A DNA stretch of 64,000 nt. Origin: Pseudopedobacter saltans DSM 12145. GTDB lineage: Bacteria; Bacteroidota; Bacteroidia; Sphingobacteriales; Sphingobacteriaceae. Positions 46,475-56,303 of the stretch are shown one piece after another. Position 1 is the first letter of the stretch, and each line of letters opens with the position of its first letter. Where the stretch lies: NCBI RefSeq assembly GCF_000190735.1, contig NC_015177.1:3100001-3164000 (forward strand), given 5' to 3'. The notes beneath the pieces are model-generated. The model made no database searches. It was not told the DNA's origin and saw only the letters and a program-made list of their open reading frames with translations. The position numbers and the translations under genes were made by a program.

Positions 46475-46719
46475 ATACTATTTCCCCCTTGTCCTGCTAA
46501 ATTTTGCTCAAAAATAAAAAGAATATATTGGAAGTTGAAAACGAAAATCGTTTGTAATGAGCCATCAAACCTTTGGGTTTATTAAAAAGCCGAGATATGA
46601 CTTATCTTCAACAATTCTCCGTATTCACAGATATTAAAACAGCAATTTATAACAAACGACTAATCACCCGATAAACAGCAAATTTTTGTAAATTTATTAC
46701 TGAACTTATTCTAAGAACC

Positions 46720-46923
46720 ATGAACTTCTTTAAACTTAAAACAACGTGGACCAATGCAGAGCTCGTCCCATTAAAACTTTGTATCGCTTGCGCATATGTA
46801 TTGGTGGGAGCTTATTTCCATAGCTTCATTTGGCAGTATAAGACATTAATTATCGTGGTGTTTCTTATTACTGTAGTTTACGCCGTCTATTTATGGATCA
46901 ATAAGACAAGGAAAGAGAATTAG
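46720..46923 (+). CDS. Small membrane protein of 67 residues, unknown function
   Basis: MNFFKLKTTWTNAELVPLKLCIAC begins a protein with two hydrophobic segments (about 18-36 and 43-60) and a basic tail WINKTRKEN. The single ATG, the clean hydrophobic pattern and its isolation between metA and the array suggest a real gene, but no family is recognised. Confidence 0.55.
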   Translation: MNFFKLKTTWTNAELVPLKLCIACAYVLVGAYFHSFIWQYKTLIIVVFLITVVYAVYLWINKTRKEN

Positions 46924-47058
46924 TTAATGAAGGAGGATATTCTGTAAACCTAATCAGTAACCTTAATAGAAAAGCAACTATTCGACATGTTCCAAGCTAT
47001 TAAGTTAATTTATCATCATAGTGCAACCTTCCTACGTATAAGACAAACGCCAGAATAC
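46924..47058. other. Spacer before the second 11-nt array
   Basis: No gene is supported here. A frame on the plus strand (46987-47265) runs through this stretch into the array, but it lacks start context and protein-like composition. Confidence 0.4.
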
Positions 47059-47289
47059 TTAATACCAACTTCAACCTTCCTTCCAGAATTGTTCGGGTGT
47101 GCTTCGGGTGCACTTCGGCAGCCGCCGAATGTCCCTCGAAGAATTATTGAAGAATTGTCGAAGATTAGTGCGATGATTGTCGAAGCAGGTACGAACCAGG
47201 GTGCTAGCAGGTACGGAGCGGAGTCGAAACATCAACGGAGTTTCATGGACTTTCACGGACTTTAGTGGAGTTTTATGGACTTTTGGAGA
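47059..47289. repeat. Second degenerate tandem array with an 11-nt period (about 21 units), ending in a 10-nt period
   Basis: In one register from 47059, units include ttcgggtgtgc (47092), ttcgggtgcac (47103), ttcggcagccg (47114), tcgaagaatta (47136), ttgaagaattg (47147), tcgaagattag (47158), tcgaagcaggt (47180) and acgaaccaggg (47191). Near the end the period shortens to ten: tttcatggac (47241), tttcacggac (47251), tttagtggag (47261), ttttatggac (47271). Adjacent units are more alike than distant ones. The same organisation as the array at 7501-7742, although the sequences differ. Confidence 0.7.
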
Positions 47290-47506
47290 AGAGCTTTACA
47301 AGAGGTACTGTAATAAATATTCTCAGTTATTTGGAGGAAAGCTAATTTAATTAAAAACACATTAAAACAAAAATGTTTGAAAGACAGATGCTTTAATCTC
47401 CAACATTTAAAAACAGATTAATAAAAACGGTTAATAATTTGTTAAAGTACTTATATATTCATTCCAAATATTTATTTTCGGCAGATATATAGAATATAAC
47501 AAAGAA
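47290..47506. other. Spacer between the array and the DUF2723 gene
   Basis: AT-rich DNA with no supported gene. The promoter of the downstream gene must be in it, but no TTG/TAnnTTTG pair with good spacing was evident. Confidence 0.4.
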
Positions 47507-50500
47507 ATGACCTATAAAAAAATTAACAACTTATTTGGTTGGCTTACATTTCTAATTGCAAGCTTAGTTTATATTTTAACTCTGGAACCTACGGCAAGTT
47601 ATTGGGATTGCGGCGAATTTATTTCTGCCGCCTATAAACTTCAAATTGTTCATCAACCGGGGGCGCCTTTGTTTTTGATGATAGGCAAGCTATTTAGTCT
47701 ATTTGCGGCAAATGAAACTAAAGTTGCTTACTGGGTGAATGTAAGTTCGGCGCTTTCCAGTGGTGCTACCATTATGTTCTTGTTTTGGTCCATTACTGCG
47801 CTGGGCAGAAAAGTGGCTACCGGTTACAAAGGTGAGCCTAATACAACACAAGTTATCACCATTATTGGTGCTGGTTTGGTAGGTGCTTTAGCTTATGCTT
47901 TTTCTGATACTTTTTGGTTTTCTGCTGTTGAGGCCGAGGTTTACGCCATGTCATCTTTGTTAACAGCAATTGTATTTTGGGCTATTTTGAAATGGGATGC
48001 TCATGCAGATGAGCCGAACGCCGACAAATGGCTTCTTTTTATTGCCTATGTAATGGGACTTTCGATTGGGGTTCACTTACTGAATTTATTGGCTATTCCG
48101 GCAATTGCGTTGATCTATTATTTCCGCAGAACAGAAAAAGCTACCTCTAAGGGAACTATAACAGCCCTAATTATTGGAATTATAATTCTGGGAGTTATCC
48201 AATACGGTATTATACAGTACCTTGTAAAATTTGGAGCTTACTTTGATTTATTCTTTGTTAACACGATAGGCCTGGGCTTCGGAAGTGGCGTTATTTTCTT
48301 TGCACTATTGGTAGTAGGTTTATCAATCTGGCTAATCTTATATTCTATACGTAAAAACAAGCCTGTACTTAATCTGGCTATGTTATCATTTGTATTTATC
48401 ATTTTCGGATACAGTTCTTTTGCCATGATTGTCATCAGAGCAAAAGCAAATCCTACTTTAAATAACAGCGATCCGGACAATGCCTTTGCTTTATTAAGTT
48501 ATCTTAACCGCGAGCAGTACGGAGACAGGCCATTAGCTTATGGACAGTACTTTGACAGTAAAGTTATAGACTCTAAAGAAACCTCTACTATTTACAGAAA
48601 AGGGGAACATAAATATGAAGTTGCAGGCAAAAGAACTTCATACATATATGATAGAAACACGTTATTTCCAAGAATGTACAGCGATGACAGAGGTCATATA
48701 GCAGTTTACAGGGATTGGATGGATATGACAGAATCTCAAAGTCCTACTTTTGCGCAAAACCTTGGTTTCTTTGGAACTTATCAGGTAGGTTTTATGTATA
48801 TGCGTTACTTCCTTTGGAATTTTGCCGGAAGACAAAATGACGAGCAAGGATATGGCGAGTACACAAAAGGAAATTGGATTAGTGGGATCAAACCTATTGA
48901 TGCTATGCGTCTGGGCAGCCAAAGTGAGCTTCCAAAAAGCATCACAGAAAACAAAGCCTATAACAGGTTATATTTCCTTCCATTAATTTTAGGAATAATT
49001 GGCGCTTTCTGGCATTTTAAAAGAAACCAAAAGGATGCTGGTGTTGTGGCGCTTCTGTTCTTCTTTACGGGTTTGGCAATTGTTCTTTATCTTAACCAGA
49101 CACCAAATCAACCAAGAGAGCGGGATTATGCTTATGCCGGATCGTTCTACGCTTTTGCAATATGGATTGGTTTGGCTGTTTTTGCCATTTCAGAATGGTT
49201 TGGCAAGTTTTTAAATGCTAAAACTGCCAGTGCATTGGCAACTGTTATCGGCCTTTTAGCTGCTCCAGTTTTAATGGCTAAGGAAGAATGGAACGACCAT
49301 GACCGTTCTGAAAAAACGACCGCAAGAGATTTAGCAAAAAACTATTTAAGCAGTTGTGCACCAAATGCGATACTTTTTACTTACGGAGATAATGATACTT
49401 ATCCTTTATGGTACGTACAGGAAGTGGAAAACTTCAGACCGGACGTAAGGATTATCAATTTAAGTTTATTTGATACGGATTGGTATATCAATCAGTTGAG
49501 GAAACCATTTAACGCTTCGCAGCCTATCGATTTAACTATTCCACCGTCTGCTTATGTCTCCGGGGTAAGAGATGTGCTTTTCTATCAGGATTTTCAATTA
49601 CAGGGCCATCAGGAGATTGCCGATATTTTTGAATTTGTTACTTCTGATAATCCTGAAGCTAAAGTTCAGTACCAGAATGGCAAATCGGAGAACTTCTTAC
49701 CTACAAAACAGTTTAAATTGACTGTTAACGCAGAGGATGTTATTAAATCTGGTGCAATGAAGGCAAGCGAAGCTGGCAGAATTGTCCCTGAAATGAACTG
49801 GACTTTACCAGGAAATTATTTAACAAAAGGGCAATTGGCTATTCTGGATATTCTTGCCCATAACAAATGGAAAAGACCTATTTACTTTGCTTTCACTGTT
49901 CCGAACAGTAGCTTTATGGGTTTGGATAAATACCTTTTTAACGAAGGCTTCGCTTTACGCCTGCTTCCAAAAGAAAAACATAATCTGGAAAACAGCAGTG
50001 CCCTTTCTGAAACTGAAGAAGTTGATAGCGATGCAATGTACGCCAATATGATGGATAAATTTGTTTGGGGTAACATGAAGAATGCATCTTATTTAGATCC
50101 TGAATCGACGAAAATGGTATTTTTGTCTGTTAACAAGTTTATTGAGCTAAGCAGAAATTTAATTACTGAAGGAAAACTGGATAGTGCCAAAAATGTAATG
50201 AATAAATGCCTTGATGTGCTTCCTATAAAAACTGTTTATGATTCTAATTTTGCCCTGGGTAAATACGAAATCGTTGATGTTCTTTATCAATTAGGTATGA
50301 AGAAAGAGGCAAATGATTTATTGTCGCAAACAGCTGATTTGGTTCAGGGAGAATTGAATTACAGATATTCTATCAGCAAAACGAAAGAAAACCTTGCTGG
50401 AAGAGACGTTCAATTGGGACTATTTGTACTTTCTCAGTTTGAGGAGATGACTAAAAAATATCAGGAAACTGCTTTACATAAAAAGGTTGATGATCAACTG

Positions 50501-50536
50501 AAATCTTTTGAAACTAAGTTTGGATTTTCAAGATAG
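47507..50536 (+). CDS. DUF2723 membrane protein, putative protein-O-glycosyltransferase family
   Basis: The 1009-residue protein opens with the DUF2723 signature LYILTLEPTASYWDCGEFISAAYKLQIVHQPGAPLFLMIGKLF (about 20-65, here with VYILTLEP). About ten further transmembrane helices follow to residue 590, then a large soluble part with DNDTYPLWYVQEVENFRPDVRIINLSLFDTDWY and a C-terminal helical region. The D/E-rich first loop resembles GT-C glycosyltransferases; eukaryotic TMEM260 relatives are O-mannosyltransferases. The acceptor here is unknown. Single-gene unit ending before a terminator at 50571-50606. Confidence 0.88.
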   Translation: MTYKKINNLFGWLTFLIASLVYILTLEPTASYWDCGEFISAAYKLQIVHQPGAPLFLMIGKLFSLFAANETKVAYWVNVSSALSSGATIMFLFWSITALGRKVATGYKGEPNTTQVITIIGAGLVGALAYAFSDTFWFSAVEAEVYAMSSLLTAIVFWAILKWDAHADEPNADKWLLFIAYVMGLSIGVHLLNLLAIPAIALIYYFRRTEKATSKGTITALIIGIIILGVIQYGIIQYLVKFGAYFDLFFVNTIGLGFGSGVIFFALLVVGLSIWLILYSIRKNKPVLNLAMLSFVFIIFGYSSFAMIVIRAKANPTLNNSDPDNAFALLSYLNREQYGDRPLAYGQYFDSKVIDSKETSTIYRKGEHKYEVAGKRTSYIYDRNTLFPRMYSDDRGHIAVYRDWMDMTESQSPTFAQNLGFFGTYQVGFMYMRYFLWNFAGRQNDEQGYGEYTKGNWISGIKPIDAMRLGSQSELPKSITENKAYNRLYFLPLILGIIGAFWHFKRNQKDAGVVALLFFFTGLAIVLYLNQTPNQPRERDYAYAGSFYAFAIWIGLAVFAISEWFGKFLNAKTASALATVIGLLAAPVLMAKEEWNDHDRSEKTTARDLAKNYLSSCAPNAILFTYGDNDTYPLWYVQEVENFRPDVRIINLSLFDTDWYINQLRKPFNASQPIDLTIPPSAYVSGVRDVLFYQDFQLQGHQEIADIFEFVTSDNPEAKVQYQNGKSENFLPTKQFKLTVNAEDVIKSGAMKASEAGRIVPEMNWTLPGNYLTKGQLAILDILAHNKWKRPIYFAFTVPNSSFMGLDKYLFNEGFALRLLPKEKHNLENSSALSETEEVDSDAMYANMMDKFVWGNMKNASYLDPESTKMVFLSVNKFIELSRNLITEGKLDSAKNVMNKCLDVLPIKTVYDSNFALGKYEIVDVLYQLGMKKEANDLLSQTADLVQGELNYRYSISKTKENLAGRDVQLGLFVLSQFEEMTKKYQETALHKKVDDQLKSFETKFGFSR

Positions 50537-50570
50537 TTCCAGCCACTAAGAAGGCTAAGTTCACATAGAG

Positions 50571-50606
50571 AAACGCTGATAGGGATTGTACCTATTGGCG
50601 TTTTTT
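50571..50606 (+). terminator. Terminator of the DUF2723 gene
   Basis: AACGC/GCGTT and ATAGG/CCTAT pair in a hairpin with a small internal bulge, followed by six T. It starts 35 bases after the stop codon. Confidence 0.75.
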
Positions 50607-50914
50607 GTTTTCTTAGCGAGAATATCTGTTGTTGGTTTTTGATTCCTACTCGTTCAAAAACATACGCAACAGCTGAGAGGAGGGTGCATTGAGGATCCTT
50701 TAATATTCTTGTTAGTTTAGCCTGAGGGAAAAAATCTGCCTGGCCTAACCTGCTTGCACAAATAAGATTTCACATTCTTTATTTCAGGTTCTGGATAAAA
50801 AAGTTAGGATATAATAAATATCTTAACTTTTTTCATATATATTAGTTCTATCTTTTTGATTATAAACTAACCTGTCTTTTCAGGATTAAACGACATTAAA
50901 TATTTGCATATAAT
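50607..50914. other. Intergenic region upstream of the ECF sigma gene, with a terminator-like hairpin
   Basis: At 50797-50833 an AAAAAAGTTA/TAACTTTTTT stem (50797-50806 with 50824-50833), extended by GATAT/ATATC, could stop transcription in either direction. The remaining bases hold no recognisable gene. The AATATTTG near 50905 is a one-mismatch -7 box for the sigma gene. Confidence 0.5.
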
Positions 50915-51508
50915 ATGCGGAATCTCGAGAAGCTTTCGGACAATAAACTTGCGGTATTGCTTTGTGAAGGTAGTGATGCCGCATTTGAAGAGATTTTTAA
51001 CAGATATTGGTCTGCTTTATATGCAGCTGCCTATAAGCGGTTAAAATCTCATGAAAAAGCAGAAGAAACGGTTCAGGATTTATTTACCCATTTATGGACT
51101 AAGAGAAAATGCATTAAAATCCATACTTCACTAGCTGCTTATCTTCATACTGCAATTCGTTATATGGTGTTTAATAATATGCAAAAAGAAGGAGTTAGGG
51201 AATCATATAGGATATCTCAGCAAACTACAAATAGTTATGACAATTCAACAGAAGAGACAATTTTGATTAATGATTTAAATAAGATTCTCGAGAAAGAAGT
51301 AAATCATCTTCCACCAAAATGTCGATCTGTTTATGAACTTAGCCGCAAACATTATAAAACTAACCGAGAAATTGCTGCCGTACTTGGTATTTCTGAAAAA
51401 ACGGTCGAAGGGCATCTGACAAAAGCCATCAGACAATTAAAGATCAGGATTTACGGTATTAATAAATTAGCCTCCTGGCTCATTATAATCTTATCGATTA
51501 AAAATTAA
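50915..51508 (+). CDS. ECF RNA polymerase sigma factor (SusCD-linked, FecI-like)
   Basis: The 197-residue protein has sigma region 2 (AFEEIFNRYWSALYAAAYKRLKSHEKAEETVQDLFTHLW) and region 4 (LPPKCRSVYELSRKHYKTNREIAAVLGISEKTVEGHLTKAIRQLKI). It precedes a FecR-type anti-sigma gene by 123 bases and a SusC/SusD pair further down. It is likely held by the anti-sigma until the SusC STN domain signals substrate. Confidence 0.93.
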   Translation: MRNLEKLSDNKLAVLLCEGSDAAFEEIFNRYWSALYAAAYKRLKSHEKAEETVQDLFTHLWTKRKCIKIHTSLAAYLHTAIRYMVFNNMQKEGVRESYRISQQTTNSYDNSTEETILINDLNKILEKEVNHLPPKCRSVYELSRKHYKTNREIAAVLGISEKTVEGHLTKAIRQLKIRIYGINKLASWLIIILSIKN

Positions 51509-51631
51509 CTTCTGAGAATTGGTAGGAAAAACCATCCGGATCATAAATATTTTTTCAATAAGCAAGGGTTAACCTCGTATTAGCTGTCTATATCTAAAGA
51601 AAGCATTTTAATTATACGACCATTAAGCCTT

Positions 51632-52651
51632 ATGCAAAAAACAGATTTGCAAGAACTAGTTGCTAAATATTTAAATAATGCATGTACCCCAGAGGAAATA
51701 CATTATTTAAATGAGTGGTATAATTCGTTTGATAACGAGCAAAATCCTATTGATCTGCTATCGGATTTACAGCAGCAGCAACTAAAGCAGCGCTTAAGAA
51801 AGCGTATTAAAAATAACATTTCATTAATCAATCGGCAACCAGATGAGACTTTGAATCATAATAAAAGAACAACTGACAGGATTTATTTTCTACGTGCAAT
51901 AGCTGCAACTGTATTGATAGTACTTGGAATTTTTCTTTTTAGGTATCATAAAGTACAGCCTATAATGCAGGAAGTTGTTGCGTTTAACCAATCAAAAAAT
52001 ATTCAAAAATTGATTCTTGAAGATGGAAGTACGGTATGGCTTAACCCTAATAGCAAAATTACATATCCAAAGGAATTTAAATTGACTAAGAGAGAAATTA
52101 CCATGTCTGGCGAGATTTTTTTTGAAGTCAAACCCGACGCTAAAAGGCCTTTTATTATTCATAGTGACAATATTGTAACAAGGGTATTGGGCACAAGTTT
52201 TTTAGTAAGAGCAAAAAAGGGTACTCCGGCAGAGGTTTCGGTAGTAACTGGAAAAGTATCGGTACGTCTTCAACAACAGTATGAAGATGCAGGTGTAATT
52301 CTGTACCCCGATCAAAAAGCGACTTATTCCAAAACAGATAATGTCTTAAAGAAAGGGAGGGAAAGCGGAAACTCTGACTTAAGCATGTGGCGAAAAGCAA
52401 CGTTAACATTTAATAATAGAGCATTAAAAGATGTTCTTCCCATCCTGGATGAAAAATTTGGAGTTGATATTACGACTTCCAACAAAGATCTTCTGAACTT
52501 TTCCCTCGAAGCAGATTTTACAGATCAGAGTTTACCCTCAATATTAGAAATGCTGGAGAAATCTCTTGATTTAAAATATGAAATAAACGGCAGGAAGATA
52601 ATCTTAATTAAAACCATAAACAGTAAGCCTATGATTGATGAAAATAATTAA
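51632..52651 (+). CDS. FecR-family anti-sigma factor
   Basis: The 339-residue protein has an N-terminal cytoplasmic helical part (LVAKYLNNACTPEEIHYLNEWYN), one membrane helix (about 90-108) and the periplasmic FecR domain with FNQSKNIQKLILEDGSTVWLNPNSKITYPKEF and the EVSVVTGKVSVRL motif. It ends with the STN-like LKDVLPILDEKFGVDI domain of the Bacteroidota type. It relays the signal from SusC's STN domain to the sigma factor. Confidence 0.93.
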   Translation: MQKTDLQELVAKYLNNACTPEEIHYLNEWYNSFDNEQNPIDLLSDLQQQQLKQRLRKRIKNNISLINRQPDETLNHNKRTTDRIYFLRAIAATVLIVLGIFLFRYHKVQPIMQEVVAFNQSKNIQKLILEDGSTVWLNPNSKITYPKEFKLTKREITMSGEIFFEVKPDAKRPFIIHSDNIVTRVLGTSFLVRAKKGTPAEVSVVTGKVSVRLQQQYEDAGVILYPDQKATYSKTDNVLKKGRESGNSDLSMWRKATLTFNNRALKDVLPILDEKFGVDITTSNKDLLNFSLEADFTDQSLPSILEMLEKSLDLKYEINGRKIILIKTINSKPMIDENN

Positions 52652-52754
52652 ACCAAACTAAATCCGAAGTTTTAATGCTTGGGCAGCCTAGCAGAATTAA
52701 GCCTTGATTTGATAACTTAATTGTCTTATTCTAACAGAAAAAACACATGAATTT

Positions 52755-55700
52755 ATGAAAATGTATTTAAAGAAAAGTTTGACATGGTCCAGAATTATAA
52801 AGAGTACTATTAGTCAGGGAGCCATTGCCTTCTTATTTACAGGGATAACTTTCGCAAACGATACCAGCGCTCAGGCCATATTAGATCGAAAGGTAACTAT
52901 ATCAATTAACGATAATTTGGGCGTTGTGTTAAACGCACTTAAAGAAAATGCAAAAGTTAAATTTGTTTATAGTAAGGATGTCATAAAGATAGACCAACAG
53001 GTCTCGCTAAATGTTAATGATCAAAAGCTAGGTGTTGTTTTAGATAAGCTTTTGAATATTAATGGAATTTCATATGAGGCAATAGATAACCGGATTGTGT
53101 TAGGTAAAAGCCCTGACAAAACTGTAGATGCAGCCTCACTAAAACCATCCATTGAAATGGTTCAGGTCAAAGTAAGCGGTCTGGTAGCAGATAGTAAGGG
53201 AGAACCTTTAATTGGTGTAGGTGTTCAACTTAAAGGCGCAAAAATCGCTACAAGTACTGATGTAAATGGCCGCTACTCCCTTAATTTGCCAGATGGCAAT
53301 GGTATTTTGGTGTTCACCTATATAGGGTACGTCACCAGGGAAATACCGGTAAATAATCAGAGCACTATTAATGTAATTTTGGCAGATGATTCTAAATCTT
53401 TGGAGGAAGTAGTCGTGGTTGGCTATGGTACACAAAAGAAAGTTAATCTTACAGGGGCGGTTGACGTGATTTCTGGAGAACGACTAGAGAACAGACCGGC
53501 ATCCAAAGTTTCTGACCTATTAAAGGGTACGTCCCCGAATCTTAACATTACAATGAATTTCAGAGGTGGCGAACCTGGTGCCGCTAGCAACTTTAATATA
53601 AGGGGTGTTGGTTCGATTAATCTTGATGGTGTCAGGGGCGTAAGCACTTCTCCTCTTGTTTTGGTTGATGGTGTGGAAATGGATATCAATAATGTAGACC
53701 CTGAATCTATTGAAAGTGTTTCGGTTTTAAAAGACGCTTCGGCATCTGCAATCTATGGTTCAAAAGCACCTTTTGGTGTTATATTAATTACTACCAAAAA
53801 AGGGAATAAAGACGGTAAAGTTAATGTTCAATATAACAATACCTTATCATTAGCTTCTCCGGTTAGGCCACTTAGCCAGGTAGATGCCTTAACGTGGGCA
53901 ACAGCTTATAATCAGGCTAATGCCAATGCTTTAGTAGCAACCCCAATATATTCAGATGAACAAATGAACAGGATAAGGGATTATATAGCTGGAACATATC
54001 CTTATGAATATGACCCAAACAATCCCATTTCCGGTATCTTTTTGGGAAGACGTAACGGCAATGCCAATTACGATTGGGCAAGATTAATGTTTAAAGATAA
54101 TACCTTCAATCAAAAACATAACATTAACGTTTCCGGCGGTACAGATAAAACACAATTCTATATTGCCGGTGGATTTACAGACCAGGATGGAATGTATAAC
54201 TATGGTTATGATTTTTATAAAAGATATAATTTCTTAACTAACCTTTCTACCCGAGTGACCAATTGGCTGAGTTTAAATACCAGTTTAAAATATGCAAAAG
54301 GTTATTCCGATTATCCTCTTGGTATTACAACAGTAGGCAGAGACCATGCTTTCGGTGAGTTTCTTACCTGGGCACCTATGACACCTATGTACAATATTAA
54401 TGGTACTATTCAAAACCCCTTAATAAGGATGATGGAAGACGGAGGAAGGGACAAACTGGAAACTAATGACTTTTTATTAGTACTAGGAGGAGAGTTTGAA
54501 CCTGTAAAAGGATGGAAGACAAATGTCTCTTATAATCATAATGTACAAACAGACAGGCAAATGGTAAACCCTAAACCAGTTATGGTAGAACTAGGCAACG
54601 GTACATTTGGCAATATAGGTAAGCCAAGTGCTACTTATCAGTCGGTTTTCTCACAGCCTCTCTACACGTTATTTAACGTAGTTTCATCTTATGAAAAGCA
54701 AGTCAACAATCATTATTTTAAAGGATTATTAGGTTACGAGCAGGATAAAAAAACATTTTCAAGTCTTAATGCAACAGCGTCAGGTTTAATTACTACCGAG
54801 GTGCCATCTATAAGCACTTCAGTTGGAAATAAGACAGTTGAAGATGATTTATGGCATTGGGCAACAGAAGGTATTTTTGGCCGTTTAAACTATAATTTTA
54901 AAGAAAAATATCTATTAGAATTCAGCGCCCGTTATAACGGTTCTTCCAGATTTGCAGAAAATCTGAGATGGGGCTTTTTCCCTTCAGGATCTGTTGGATA
55001 TAACATTTCTAAAGAAAACTTTTGGGATCCTGTGAAACCGTATGTTAATATGCTTAAGTTAAGGGGGTCATACGGCTCTTTAGGAAATCAGAATGTCTAC
55101 GATTATTCTCAATATATAAAAAGGATTGATCCTGTTGCAGAACTGAACTGGATAATTGACGGGCAACGCCCTCCATACGCAAACGTTCCGAAAATAATTA
55201 GCCCTACGATAACCTGGGAAACGGTGTCTACCTTAAATCTTGGATTAGATGCAGAATTTTTGAAAAACAAATTGGGGCTTGCTTTTGATTGGTACAACAG
55301 GAGAACGGACGATATGATGACTAGAGGAAAAGACTTACCATACCTTCTGGGAACACTAGCTCCAAATGTTAATAACGCTTCTTTGACAACCAAGGGTTTT
55401 GAACTTGCGGTAAGCTGGAATGACCGTATTTCATCTGATTTTGCATATAATGCCAGAATAACTTTGGGAGACAGCAGAACAAGGGTATTAAAATTTAACA
55501 ATGAAAAAGGAATTATTGATAACTTTTATGTAGGTAAAGAAATTGGCGAAATATGGGGTTATATAACCGATGGTCTAATACAAACACAGGGAGAAGCTAT
55601 GTATAACCAGAGTTTCTTTTATCCTACATGGGGGCCGGGTGATATGAAATATAAAAATCTTGACGGAGACAGATACCTGGATACAAATGGAAACCCTATC

Positions 55701-56303
55701 ATAAATGATGGAACAAGAACATTAGATGACCATGGAGACTTAACCATTATTGGTAATACTTCCCCAAGGTATAATTATAGTTTTACAGGGGGAGCTAGCT
55801 GGAAAAGTTTTGATTTTAATATATTTTGGCAAGGCTTAGGTAAACATGATTATTACCCACATATCAATGCTGGCATGTTTTACGGTATGCTTACCGCATT
55901 TGGATCATCGACCATTCTTAAAGACTCCCCTGCTCTTGACTACTGGAGGCCTGCTAATGAAACGAATATATTAGGGCCGAATACCGATGCTTATTTTGCC
56001 AAACCTTATTTTACTACTCAAACCAATAAGAATCGTCAGGTACAATCGAGATATGTTCTAAATGGGGCATATTTAAGACTAAAAAATATTAGCGTAGGGT
56101 ACACTATACCTCAAAAGCTATCCAATAAACTGTTTTTACAAAAAGCCAGAATTTATGTAGCCGGAGAAAACCTGCTAACTTTTACAGGTCTTCCAAAAGT
56201 GTATGATCCTGAAACCGTTTTTGCGCAGAATGCGGGTAATGTTCCTCAGGCAACTTATCCTGTTTCTCGTTATTGGATAATGGGGTTTAATTTAACCTTT
56301 TAA
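52755..56303 (+). CDS. SusC/RagA-family TonB-linked transporter with STN signalling domain
   Basis: The 1182-residue protein has a long signal region, an STN domain (about 48-115, with LGVVLNALKENAKVKFVYSKDV), a carboxypeptidase-regulatory-like module (about 135-215), the TonB-box region VVVGYGTQKK, the plug domain (RGVGSINLDGVRG ... PLVLVDGVEMDINNVDP) and a barrel ending in YWIMGFNLTF. The STN domain fits the FecR partner encoded upstream. This SusC is larger than that of the first PUL and is regulated differently. Confidence 0.95.
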   Translation: MKMYLKKSLTWSRIIKSTISQGAIAFLFTGITFANDTSAQAILDRKVTISINDNLGVVLNALKENAKVKFVYSKDVIKIDQQVSLNVNDQKLGVVLDKLLNINGISYEAIDNRIVLGKSPDKTVDAASLKPSIEMVQVKVSGLVADSKGEPLIGVGVQLKGAKIATSTDVNGRYSLNLPDGNGILVFTYIGYVTREIPVNNQSTINVILADDSKSLEEVVVVGYGTQKKVNLTGAVDVISGERLENRPASKVSDLLKGTSPNLNITMNFRGGEPGAASNFNIRGVGSINLDGVRGVSTSPLVLVDGVEMDINNVDPESIESVSVLKDASASAIYGSKAPFGVILITTKKGNKDGKVNVQYNNTLSLASPVRPLSQVDALTWATAYNQANANALVATPIYSDEQMNRIRDYIAGTYPYEYDPNNPISGIFLGRRNGNANYDWARLMFKDNTFNQKHNINVSGGTDKTQFYIAGGFTDQDGMYNYGYDFYKRYNFLTNLSTRVTNWLSLNTSLKYAKGYSDYPLGITTVGRDHAFGEFLTWAPMTPMYNINGTIQNPLIRMMEDGGRDKLETNDFLLVLGGEFEPVKGWKTNVSYNHNVQTDRQMVNPKPVMVELGNGTFGNIGKPSATYQSVFSQPLYTLFNVVSSYEKQVNNHYFKGLLGYEQDKKTFSSLNATASGLITTEVPSISTSVGNKTVEDDLWHWATEGIFGRLNYNFKEKYLLEFSARYNGSSRFAENLRWGFFPSGSVGYNISKENFWDPVKPYVNMLKLRGSYGSLGNQNVYDYSQYIKRIDPVAELNWIIDGQRPPYANVPKIISPTITWETVSTLNLGLDAEFLKNKLGLAFDWYNRRTDDMMTRGKDLPYLLGTLAPNVNNASLTTKGFELAVSWNDRISSDFAYNARITLGDSRTRVLKFNNEKGIIDNFYVGKEIGEIWGYITDGLIQTQGEAMYNQSFFYPTWGPGDMKYKNLDGDRYLDTNGNPIINDGTRTLDDHGDLTIIGNTSPRYNYSFTGGASWKSFDFNIFWQGLGKHDYYPHINAGMFYGMLTAFGSSTILKDSPALDYWRPANETNILGPNTDAYFAKPYFTTQTNKNRQVQSRYVLNGAYLRLKNISVGYTIPQKLSNKLFLQKARIYVAGENLLTFTGLPKVYDPETVFAQNAGNVPQATYPVSRYWIMGFNLTF

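Noticed and set aside
46475-46719. SAM riboswitch upstream of metA
   Set aside because: No conserved SAM-riboswitch helices were found in the leader; only an AT-rich spacer with a -7-like box is visible.
46987-47265. A 92-residue plus-strand frame and a 61-residue minus-strand frame across the second array
   Set aside because: Both are open only because an 11-nt repeat avoids stops. Neither has a credible start context, and the encoded sequences look like translated repeats.
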